Assembly: GCA_946886375.1 (NCBI GenBank)
Contig: CAMPIL010000235.1
Span: forward strand, 1 to 5,904
Source of the DNA: an uncultured Phycisphaerales bacterium
GTDB lineage: Bacteria; Planctomycetota; Phycisphaerae; Phycisphaerales; SM1A02
DNA: 5,904 bases
Direction of reading: 5' to 3'
In this document: piece by piece, positions 1 through 5,209 of the stretch
Layout of the letters: the number at the start of each line of letters is the position of its first letter
Position numbering within the stretch: the stretch's first letter is position 1
Notes under the pieces: model-generated
Seen by the model: only the letters and a program-made list of their open reading frames with translations
Told to the model about the DNA's origin: nothing
The model's database searches: none
Program-made: the position numbers and the translations under genes

Positions 1-1
1 A

Positions 2-2446
2 CCAGCGACTGAGGACCGGCCGACCACGGCAGTGTTCTACGCCGCGCAGGATGTCCTTAACGGAGACCTGCTTTTCCATGAGAAGTGGAAGAATTTTCTG
101 GATCTGGACTTCCAGGATCGCACGCCCAATTCCATCGTGGCGAAAGTGGCCGACACAATCTGGTCGCAAGACCGAGCAATTTACGATTCGTCTGTCGCAG
201 CAGCGATTGAACTGTCGCGCAAAGACCCTGTGTCTGGCGAGTGGGTTGTGATCGATCGCATTGATCCGGCAAATGACCGCGATTTCGGCAATGCGGTGAA
301 CGAAATGGGGACTGCGGGGTTTATCCCGCCCGATGCGCCGGTTCCGCTTAGTTCAGCAGACATTCCCTTCCCCGGCGAACTCTATCCCGTTGGTGTGCGA
401 TTGGGATCGGCGGCGTTGGGCTACAAACACTGGGTGCAGTGGCGGCGCGTCACGCGCGCGTGGGGCGTTGATCTCAACGCCAATAAATTTTACGATCCCA
501 ATGAGAAGAACCCGCGATTCATCTACAACGATCGCGTGGTGGTGCGGCCGGCGGGCACGTTGGTGCAGGATCCCAATGCCGACGGCCCCACCTACACCTT
601 TGGCGGCAACCGCTACAAGTTTGATCGCGATCCGGACGCTGACCCGGCCAGCCTGCCGCAACCGGGAATGCCGTGGTTTACGCGGTCGTACCGCAGTGCT
701 GACAATGTGCAAGTTCCTGATCAGCCGCTGCCCTCGGAGCCGTTCCCGCGCAAGCCGACGTTCTTCGACATGAATTTGCGGCGCGACCCTGCGAACCCGG
801 CCTCGTTGCCCGCCAATCCGCCGCCGTGCTCTGATCCATATCACCCCTATGGGTTCAGTTATCCCGACAAGGGTTGGTACACCCAGCGGTCGCACGACAT
901 CACCGACGAGATCGGCAACCTGAATCCCATTCGCTTGAACTATCCGCTGCAAATGCTGCACAAGGACGATGACTTCGAGCAGGTGGGCGAGTTGCTGAAC
1001 GTCTGGCTGTACGGCCACGAAATCAGCACCGCGAATCTTGGGTTCGGAATCTCGTACACGGGCACGATCAGGACCTTCTCGGAAATGCTGGCCCAGTCCA
1101 ATCAGTTGACCGTCGGCCGCGACCTCCGAATCAATCGGCTGCAGGTGGAAACGACGAGCGGGCCGACTCTGAGCGCGGTGATTGGCGTGGCCGATGCGAG
1201 CAATGCGGCCGATCCGCGGCACAGCACTCCCGCGTTGCCCGCGGGCGCGCGCATCTTCGACGCCTTTGTATGCGATGGTCCGGGCGTGAACATTTCCGAT
1301 GTCACGGGTGCGACGGCGGGCGTGCCGGACGGCTCGATTGACTTGCGCGATGTTGAGTTCCAGCGGCTGATGAACGCCAAGCGGTTCGACGGCACCGCGA
1401 CGCCGGGCATGATCAACGTCAACACCGCGTTTCCTGAAGTGATGCGCGCGAACCCGCATTGGTATCGTCTGGTTCACGAGACTGGCGAGGTGAACGTTCC
1501 GCCCGGTCCGTGCGCCGCGCCGGCGCCGCTGGTTTTGTTCAATTACGATGACGACTTCACCGCCGCGCCGCCGCCCACGCCGCTGGTGGTGAACAGCGCT
1601 GATCCAACCGCGCTGCTGCCGCGCAACATGATCGCCGAATCGATCGTGCAGTACCGCGAGCGGTTCAATGGCCAGATCGCCGGAGCGGTTCCGACTCCGC
1701 TGAATCCCACAGGCGAACCCGCCGGGCCGAACTATGAAACCCGCGGCGCGGCGACCAATGGTCCCCGCGGCGAGCGCGGCATCGCATCGCTGGGCGAATT
1801 GATGCTTCTCACGCAGAAAGGCACGAGCCCGATTGGATATCTTGATCGCGCGACCGCCGGCACGACGATGGACCGCATCTATGACCAGTTCTGGCGCGTT
1901 GACATGGGAATGCCGGCCGGACTGGCCAACCCCAACCCCAATAAGCCGATCTGGGGCATATATCCCGGCACCGCGCCTGTCATTCCATATCAGGCCTCGA
2001 TGCGTTTGAGCACCGACCGCGTTCAGCCTCAGAATGTGACCGGCGACTGCAACAGCAACGGCACGGCCGACTGGCTGGACATCGTGGCCAACTTCAACCT
2101 GGACCTGAACGGAAACTGGATCATCGACACGTGCGAGAACTCGGCCAATCCCGCGGTGATCGCGAGCATTCGCGTGCCCGACGAGACGGCTGGCGATTCA
2201 GAAGAAGCCGGCATGCTGTTCGCGGGCGCATCGAACATGCTCACGACGCGCAGCGACACGTTCACCGTGTATTTCCGCATTCGGAGTTTCAGGCAGAACT
2301 TGTCGGTCAACCCGCCGGTGTGGGACGCGACGAATCCCGAATACATCATCGATGACAGCCGGTACGTGATGCTGGTGGATCGCTCTTTGGTGAACAAGCC
2401 TGGCGACAAACCGCGCATTCTGTACCTGGAGAAACTGCCGCACTGA
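2..2446 (+). CDS. GspK-like large exported protein with a Cys-framed DxNxNG loop pair, 5'-partial
   Basis: The reading frame is open from base 2 with no stop, so the gene starts upstream of the window; the GTG at 32 is not a convincing start. Residues are numbered from that GTG (804 codons to the TGA). The core resembles the folded part of type II secretion minor pseudopilin GspK and its relatives: GMINVNTAFPEVMRA (459-473, compare the family's G-x-I-N-x-N-T-A-x-x-E-V-L), then a helix with IAESIVQYRERF (534-545), then GIASLGELMLL (583-593). An earlier D-D-F-E-Q-V-G-E-L-L segment (nt 968-997) looks like a second GEL element. Near the C-terminus, DCNSNGTADWLDI (672-684) and DLNGNWIIDTCE (691-702) form two Asp/Asn/Gly loops framed by C673 and C701, resembling calcium-binding dockerin or EF-hand loops common in planctomycete secreted proteins. 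Any signal peptide or prepilin leader would lie in the missing N-terminus. Frame and coding status are certain. The GspK relationship is inferred from motifs, and the protein is far larger than a typical GspK (about 300-350 residues), so a role in secretion itself is not established. Confidence 0.85.
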   Translation, partial: PATEDRPTTAVFYAAQDVLNGDLLFHEKWKNFLDLDFQDRTPNSIVAKVADTIWSQDRAIYDSSVAAAIELSRKDPVSGEWVVIDRIDPANDRDFGNAVNEMGTAGFIPPDAPVPLSSADIPFPGELYPVGVRLGSAALGYKHWVQWRRVTRAWGVDLNANKFYDPNEKNPRFIYNDRVVVRPAGTLVQDPNADGPTYTFGGNRYKFDRDPDADPASLPQPGMPWFTRSYRSADNVQVPDQPLPSEPFPRKPTFFDMNLRRDPANPASLPANPPPCSDPYHPYGFSYPDKGWYTQRSHDITDEIGNLNPIRLNYPLQMLHKDDDFEQVGELLNVWLYGHEISTANLGFGISYTGTIRTFSEMLAQSNQLTVGRDLRINRLQVETTSGPTLSAVIGVADASNAADPRHSTPALPAGARIFDAFVCDGPGVNISDVTGATAGVPDGSIDLRDVEFQRLMNAKRFDGTATPGMINVNTAFPEVMRANPHWYRLVHETGEVNVPPGPCAAPAPLVLFNYDDDFTAAPPPTPLVVNSADPTALLPRNMIAESIVQYRERFNGQIAGAVPTPLNPTGEPAGPNYETRGAATNGPRGERGIASLGELMLLTQKGTSPIGYLDRATAGTTMDRIYDQFWRVDMGMPAGLANPNPNKPIWGIYPGTAPVIPYQASMRLSTDRVQPQNVTGDCNSNGTADWLDIVANFNLDLNGNWIIDTCENSANPAVIASIRVPDETAGDSEEAGMLFAGASNMLTTRSDTFTVYFRIRSFRQNLSVNPPVWDATNPEYIIDDSRYVMLVDRSLVNKPGDKPRILYLEKLPH
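2045..2137 (+). other. Cys-framed Asp/Asn/Gly loop pair (putative calcium-binding motif) within the GspK-like protein
   Basis: Two loops of the D-x-N-x-N-G-x-x-D type lie seven residues apart. The first is D672-C-N-S-N-G-T-A-D680...D683. The second is D691-L-N-G-N-W-I-I-D699-T-C701-E702. Spacing of the acidic and Asn side chains fits an EF-hand or dockerin-like calcium loop, and the two cysteines could form a disulfide, which would imply an exported protein. Calcium binding is inferred from family knowledge. Confidence 0.6.
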
Positions 2447-2487
2447 TCACCGATTCCTGTCCTGATCGTTTTAACTTCGCCATCCCA

Positions 2488-2533
2488 AACCGCGCCCCGT
2501 CACGCTCATCCGCTGTGGGGCGCGGTTGTTTTT
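2488..2533 (+). terminator. Rho-independent terminator of the GspK-like gene
   Basis: AACCGCGCCCC (2488-2498) and GGGGCGCGGTT (2517-2527) form a perfect 11-bp GC-rich stem with an 18-nt loop. T5 follows at 2529-2533 after a single G. The stem starts 41 bp after the stop codon at 2446. This separates the upstream gene from the Hsp20 control region. Confidence 0.85.
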
Positions 2534-2836
2534 ATCTCTCGTCTCTCTGCGCGAAAGTGAACGGGGAGGAAGCGGATCGTCCATGGCGGGCGTGGGCGTA
2601 TTGATTGGGCGCGAAGTTGAAAAAGCTGTAGAAGTGGGGAGGGGTTGACCCACTCCTACAGCAGAGGAGATCCTCGTCCTCGCCGTGAGGTGAGGCGGCC
2701 GGTCGCACTGCGGACCATGGCGCCGGCCGGCCAGGGAAGAAGATGCATCCGCATGGGAATGTCACCGGACTGCGGAAGCCTTGCAGAAAAATTGCGGCCG
2801 ATGAGGGCCGGGCGCCGCCAGCCGGGTGTTCGGGTA
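2534..2836. other. Non-coding stretch between the GspK-like terminator and the Hsp20 control region
   Basis: I see no credible gene here. Short open frames exist on both strands, but their translations are rich in Arg, Pro and Gly, show no recognisable motif, and overlap one another or the regulatory sites. The only clear structure is the hairpin and T-run at 2620-2662, which points to minus-strand transcription. No tRNA fold, CRISPR repeat or insertion-sequence end is visible. Confidence 0.6.
2620..2662 (-). terminator. Rho-independent terminator for minus-strand transcription
   Basis: Read on the minus strand, the sequence is GCTGTAGGAGTGGG (2662-2649), a 10-nt loop, CCCACTTCTACAGC (2638-2625), then TTTTT (2624-2620). 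The 14-bp stem has one G-U wobble on this strand. On the plus strand the same position is an A-C mismatch and no T-run follows, so the structure is optimised for minus-strand RNA. No convincing minus-strand gene lies upstream of it (2663 rightward). It may end an antisense or small RNA, or protect against read-through. Confidence 0.6.
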
Positions 2837-2851
2837 TTGCCAAACTGGCAG
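2837..2851 (+). promoter_or_regulatory. Putative enhancer site 1 (dyad) for a sigma-54 activator
   Basis: TTGCCAAACTGGCAG contains a perfect dyad, TGCCA-N3-TGGCA. It is centred at 2844, about 106 bp upstream of the predicted transcription start near 2950. A related site lies 32 bp downstream. Position and pairing fit an upstream activating sequence bound by an AAA+ enhancer-binding protein. The activator is unknown, and no regulator gene is in the window. Confidence 0.55.
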
Positions 2852-2868
2852 CCGGAATGGAATCGCAT

Positions 2869-2883
2869 TTGCCAGTTTTGCAG
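2869..2883 (+). promoter_or_regulatory. Putative enhancer site 2 (dyad) for a sigma-54 activator
   Basis: TTGCCAGTTTTGCAG matches the reverse complement of site 1 (CTGCCAGTTTGGCAA) at 12 of 15 positions and shares the unbroken core TGCCAGTTT. In direct orientation 11 of 15 positions match. It is centred at 2876, about 74 bp upstream of the predicted start. The 32-bp centre-to-centre spacing is three helical turns, so two bound dimers would sit on the same DNA face. Confidence 0.55.
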
Positions 2884-2922
2884 AAGACTCGCGAATTCCG
2901 CGAAGAATTCCGCCTCGGTCAG

Positions 2923-2939
2923 TTGGCACGGCCGTTGCA
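2923..2939 (+). promoter_or_regulatory. Sigma-54 (RpoN) -24/-12 promoter of the Hsp20 operon
   Basis: TTGGCACGGCCGTTGCA matches the sigma-54 consensus YTGGCACG-N4-TTGCW at every conserved position. The invariant GG is at 2925-2926 and the GC at 2937-2938, with the required spacing (TGGCAC-N5-TTGC). Transcription would start near 2949-2950, giving an untranslated leader of about 66 nt before the first Hsp20 gene. Sigma-54 promoters need an ATP-driven activator, and two candidate binding sites lie directly upstream. I see no CIRCE element and no sigma-32-like promoter as an alternative. Confidence 0.85.
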
Positions 2940-2990
2940 ATGGTCCTGCAGTCTGGCCCGTGCAACGGGCGTGCGGAACGACAAGTTCGA

Positions 2991-3008
2991 TTTCAATGTT
3001 TGAAGGAG
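2991..3008 (+). promoter_or_regulatory. Shine-Dalgarno of the first Hsp20 gene, with an overlapping AU-rich hairpin
   Basis: AAGGAG (3003-3008) lies 7 nt before the ATG at 3016. Just upstream, TTCAA (2992-2996) can pair with TTGAA (3000-3004) across a TGT loop, extended by a U-G pair (2991-3005). This covers the first part of the ribosome site. A weak AU stem that masks a Shine-Dalgarno is the logic of RNA thermometers, but there is no ROSE (U-U/C-G-C-U) or fourU motif. The site is certain; the thermometer idea is speculative. Confidence 0.6.
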
Positions 3009-3015
3009 AATTGCC

Positions 3016-3450
3016 ATGTTGATCCTGAATCGATCACCCATCAGCGCGGAAATCAATGACCTGTTCAATTCAATGTTCGCTGACGTGCCCGCGGCTATGC
3101 GTCCGGATGCCGCCGTCCGCAATGCCCCTCCCATGAACGTGTGGGAAGAGGACGCCTGCTTCCGCATCGAAGCGGAGCTGCCCGGTTACGCGATGAACGA
3201 CATCGAAGTCACTGTGCTGGGCGATGGAGTGACCATCAAGGGCCAGCGCACGATCGCCGAGGCCCAGGGCGGCACGTGCCTTCGTCGTGAGCGGCGCGGC
3301 GGGTCGTTCTCCCGCACGTGGACGCTGCCTGCGGAAGTCAACGCCGACAACGTTGAGGCATCGCTGCGCGACGGCGTGCTGCTGGTGACGCTGCCGAAAT
3401 CGCAGAAGGCGCTGCCCCGCAAGATCCAGGTGAAGACCACCAGCAACTGA
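3016..3450 (+). CDS. Hsp20 / alpha-crystallin family small heat shock protein (first of pair)
   Basis: This is an ATP-independent holdase of 144 residues that binds unfolding proteins in the cytoplasm and passes them to the DnaK and ClpB systems (family knowledge). The N-terminal arm is about 37 residues, with a short LFNSMF segment at 16-21. The alpha-crystallin domain runs from P38 to about K128, starting P-P-M-N-V-W-E and containing E54-L-P-G57. It ends in the family signature A115-x3-D119-G-V-L122 followed by LVTLPK. The C-terminal tail holds the I-x-I/V anchor as I137-Q-V139, which docks on neighbouring subunits during oligomer assembly. Length is normal for the family. The ATG at 3016 is set by AAGGAG 7 nt upstream and is the first in-frame start after the sigma-54 promoter. 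The second Hsp20 gene follows after 54 bp with no terminator between them, so the two likely form one operon. Confidence 0.95.
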   Translation: MLILNRSPISAEINDLFNSMFADVPAAMRPDAAVRNAPPMNVWEEDACFRIEAELPGYAMNDIEVTVLGDGVTIKGQRTIAEAQGGTCLRRERRGGSFSRTWTLPAEVNADNVEASLRDGVLLVTLPKSQKALPRKIQVKTTSN

Positions 3451-3490
3451 CCGCGTTTCATTTTGAAGCACGTGACCAGCATTCAAGTGA

Positions 3491-3496
3491 AGGAGG
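3491..3496 (+). promoter_or_regulatory. Shine-Dalgarno deciding the start of the second Hsp20 gene
   Basis: AGGAGG lies 8 nt before the ATG at 3505. Another ATG at 3498 is only 1 nt after this site and is in a different frame, so 3505 is the real start. Confidence 0.8.
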
Positions 3497-3504
3497 AATG
3501 AGCA

Positions 3505-3936
3505 ATGTCTCGTCAGACTGCGATTCAAACCACCAGCGCGAATCAGATTCAAGTTGACGCTGCACAGTCGCCGCAGCGCAACACGGCGGCCAGTCCATGG
3601 AGTTACATGCCCGCGATGGATGTGGTGGAGCATCAGCATGAATTCACCATCGACTTCGACGCGCCGGGCATTGCGCGGGATCAGATCGACCTGGCCTACG
3701 ACAACGGCGAGCTGAGCCTGCACGGCGTGGTGCCGCCGCGATGGCCTGAAAGTGTGAAGCCGCTGCGCCAGGAGTACGGCGTGGGCGATTTCGATCGCTC
3801 GATTCCACTGGGCCGGATCGCCGAGTTCATCGATGGCGAACGCATCAGCGCGATTTACGAGTCAGGCGTGCTGACGGTGCACCTGCCGAAACTCGCCAGC
3901 GCAAGGAGCCGGAAGATTCCGGTGAACGGGGCGTGA
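3505..3936 (+). CDS. Hsp20 / alpha-crystallin family small heat shock protein (second of pair)
   Basis: This is a second small heat shock protein, 143 residues, clearly diverged from its neighbour. The N-terminal arm (1-34) is polar and rich in Gln, Thr, Ser and Ala, unlike the first protein's arm. The alpha-crystallin domain starts near Y34-M-P-A-M-D-V-V-E and includes D52-A-P-G55. It ends in A116-x3-S120-G-V-L123 followed by TVHLPK. The tail carries the I-x-V anchor as I138-P-V140. The Asp usual before the Gly of the signature is Ser here. The domain middle has L87-R-Q-E-Y-G-V-G-D-F-D-R, the standard oligomer-contact region. Co-transcription from the sigma-54 promoter is inferred from the 54-bp gap, the absence of a separate promoter or terminator in it, and the strong terminator after this gene. 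Paired diverged Hsp20s often co-assemble or divide substrates, but the sequence does not show which applies here. Confidence 0.95.
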   Translation: MSRQTAIQTTSANQIQVDAAQSPQRNTAASPWSYMPAMDVVEHQHEFTIDFDAPGIARDQIDLAYDNGELSLHGVVPPRWPESVKPLRQEYGVGDFDRSIPLGRIAEFIDGERISAIYESGVLTVHLPKLASARSRKIPVNGA

Positions 3937-3981
3937 ATCACGTCTCGCATACTCGTATAGAGGAAATGCAAAGACGACGAA

Positions 3982-4010
3982 GCCCAGGCATTGAAATGTC
4001 TGGGCCTTTT
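3982..4010 (+). terminator. Rho-independent terminator of the Hsp20 operon
   Basis: GCCCAGGCAT (3982-3991) pairs with ATGTCTGGGC (3996-4005) in a 10-bp stem with one G-U pair and a 4-nt TGAA loop. TTTT follows at 4007-4010, then CGTTT. It lies 45 bp after the stop of the second Hsp20 gene and closes the operon. Confidence 0.88.
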
Positions 4011-4034
4011 CGTTTCAGCGTCTTGAGCTTGAGC

Positions 4035-4062
4035 ATCGTGGCACGCGCCGCGCGCCGACGAT
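4035..4062. repeat. Imperfect GC-rich inverted repeat between the Hsp20 terminator and the HhH gene
   Basis: ATCGT (4035-4039) pairs with ACGAT (4058-4062). Inside, GGC (4040-4042) pairs with GCC (4054-4056), and CGC (4044-4046) pairs with GCG (4050-4052), around a GCC loop. There is one bulge (G4057) and one A-C mismatch, which becomes a T-G wobble on the minus strand. No T-run follows on either side, so it is not a standard terminator. Its role is unknown. Confidence 0.45.
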
Positions 4063-4152
4063 CAGCCCGCTTGGCGCATCGCCGGACGAATCAGCACGCA
4101 ACGGGGCTTGAACCATGTGTCACGGCCGCCAAGCATTTGGCATGGTTTGATC

Positions 4153-5061
4153 ATGATTCGCATCGCTGACAAATCCCATGGTCGAGAACAACTGCCGAAG
4201 TTGCCGCTGGAGAATGAACAGATCGCCCAGCGTCTGGATGAGATCGCTGAACTGCTGGAGAACCAGGGAGCGAATCCGTTTCGAGTTGGGGCGTACCACA
4301 ATGCGGCGCAGACGGTGCGCAATCTGAATCGCCCGGTGCACGCGATCATTGCCAACGAAGGCCGGGCGGGCTTGCGCAAACTGCACGGCATCGGCGAATC
4401 GCTGGCGCGCACCATCGAACAGATTGCATACGCGGGGCAGTTGCCGCTGCTGGTGCAGTTGCGTGGCGAAGCGGGGCCGGAGGAAATTCTTACCACTGTG
4501 CCTGGTATTGGGCCGGAACTTGCCCGGCGAATCTACGAAGGATTGGGCATCGAATCGCTGACCGATCTTGAAATGGCCGCATACGACGGACGGTTGGCGG
4601 AAGTGCCGGGCATGGGGCGGCGGCGCATCCGGCTGATTCGCGAATCGCTGGCGGGCCGCTTTCGTCGCAGGCCGCGCGTCGCCGAATTGAATCGGTCGCC
4701 GCAGCGCGATCAGCCGCCGGTGGCGGAACTTCTGGATGTGGATCGCGAATACCGCGAGAAGGCCCAATCCGGTCGCCTGCATCGCATCGCGCCGCGCCGA
4801 TTCAATCCCACGGGAGAGGCGTGGCTGCCAGTGCTCCACACCCGCCGTGGCGAACATCAGTACACCGCGCTGTTCTCCAACACGGCCCGGGCGCACGAAC
4901 TTGGCACGACGCACGATTGGGTGGTGATCTATCGCGATGACAGCGGCGGACAGGGACAGTGGACCGTCGTCACCTCGCGCGCAAAGGACCTGCAGGGCAA
5001 ACGGGTCGTGCGCGGCCGCGAGACGGAATGCAGGGAGTTCTACGGCGCAGGGTCCAGGTAG
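4153..5061 (+). CDS. Helix-hairpin-helix protein related to the PolX N-terminal DNA-binding region, without the polymerase domain
   Basis: Residues 20-170 match the 8-kDa and HhH region of family X DNA polymerases. E22-x-I-A-x-x-L-x-E-I-A-x-L-L35 is followed by N41-P-F-R-V-x-A-Y48 and N50-A-A-x-T-V. Three hairpin turns follow: H78-G-I-G-E, P117-G-I-G-P and P152-G-M-G-R, with the PolX-like stretch L136-T-D-L-E-M-A-A-Y-D-G-R-L between them. This fold binds the DNA backbone without sequence preference. The catalytic palm (G-S/G-x-x-R-x2-D-x-D type) and the PHP exonuclease are absent. Instead the chain has an Arg/Pro linker (about 171-192) and a C-terminal domain (about 193-302) with F217-N-P, W224-L-P, F241-S-N-T-A-R-A-H-E-L-G, D255-W-V-V-I-Y and V285-V-R-G-R-E. 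I recall this combination from proteins annotated only as HhH-domain proteins; the tail's function is unknown. A DNA repair or DNA-binding role is inferred. The start is uncertain: the frame is open back to TTG 4108, GTG 4117 is possible, and ATG 4153 lacks a clear ribosome site. A preceding terminator makes it a separate unit. Confidence 0.82.
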   Translation: MIRIADKSHGREQLPKLPLENEQIAQRLDEIAELLENQGANPFRVGAYHNAAQTVRNLNRPVHAIIANEGRAGLRKLHGIGESLARTIEQIAYAGQLPLLVQLRGEAGPEEILTTVPGIGPELARRIYEGLGIESLTDLEMAAYDGRLAEVPGMGRRRIRLIRESLAGRFRRRPRVAELNRSPQRDQPPVAELLDVDREYREKAQSGRLHRIAPRRFNPTGEAWLPVLHTRRGEHQYTALFSNTARAHELGTTHDWVVIYRDDSGGQGQWTVVTSRAKDLQGKRVVRGRETECREFYGAGSR

Positions 5062-5086
5062 CCCGAAAGTTTGCGGGGCATTTTTT
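5061..5086 (+). terminator. Probable rho-independent terminator after the HhH gene
   Basis: CCCG (5062-5065) pairs with CGGG (5074-5077). G5061 can also pair with C5079 if G5078 is bulged. T6 follows at 5081-5086. The stem is short and imperfect and begins at the last base of the TAG stop codon, but the T-run is strong. Confidence 0.5.
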
Positions 5087-5147
5087 AGTTATCAAATATT
5101 TAATCGTTCTTGAACGGCGAACTGCGATTGCTCGATGATCGAACTGG

Positions 5148-5176
5148 TTCCGCACCTCGCCGGCTCGGAGTACAAT
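5148..5176 (+). promoter_or_regulatory. Candidate housekeeping promoter of the Asp-box gene
   Basis: TACAAT (5171-5176) is a 5-of-6 match to the -10 consensus. The -35 at 17-bp spacing is weak (TTCCGC, 5148-5153). Transcription would start near 5183, about 27 nt before the ATG. A second, poorer option further upstream is TTGAAC (5110-5115) with GATGAT (5134-5139). The intergenic DNA around 5081-5108 is locally AT-rich. Confidence 0.4.
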
Positions 5177-5209
5177 GCTCGCTCGCCACAGCACAGGAGC
5201 ATTCATCCC

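Noticed and set aside
353..1477. Long minus-strand open frame of 374 codons opposite the GspK-like gene
   Set aside because: It is the antisense shadow of a GC-rich coding gene: the translation is dominated by Arg, His, Val and Ala and has no recognisable domain, whereas the plus strand has clear motifs.
2583..2648. 21-codon plus-strand frame starting at ATG 2583 after a GGAGG-like stretch
   Set aside because: It is very short, the spacing to the purine stretch is long (about 13 nt), there is no promoter, and its end falls in the minus-strand terminator hairpin.
2889..2910. TCGCG-N5-CGCGA inverted repeat and doubled GAATTCCGC upstream of the -24 element
   Set aside because: The arms are only 5 bp in GC-rich DNA and there is no further symmetry. 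It could be a regulator site, but there is too little to claim it.
2656..2940. Minus-strand frame of 94 codons ending inside the minus-strand terminator hairpin
   Set aside because: Its TTG start has only a poor ribosome site, the protein shows no motif or domain, and it overlaps the enhancer dyads and the -12 element. It is kept only as a note in the antisense finding.
2837..3015. CIRCE (TTAGCACTC-N9-GAGTGCTAA), sigma-32 promoter or ROSE element for the Hsp20 genes
   Set aside because: I looked for each by eye and found no acceptable match. The sigma-54 promoter is by far the best candidate.
2996..3022. 8-codon frame (MFEGELPC) overlapping the first Hsp20 start codon, a possible leader peptide
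   Set aside because: It has no Shine-Dalgarno of its own and contains the real one. The short overlap is likely chance.
4137..4152. TTGGCATGGTTTGATC as a second sigma-54 promoter before the HhH gene
   Set aside because: The -24 half is similar, but the required GC of the -12 element is absent at the correct spacing.
3933..4169. 78-codon plus-strand frame after the second Hsp20 gene
   Set aside because: It runs straight through a strong terminator, has no ribosome site beyond the end of the Hsp20 gene, and encodes an Arg/His-rich sequence with no motif.
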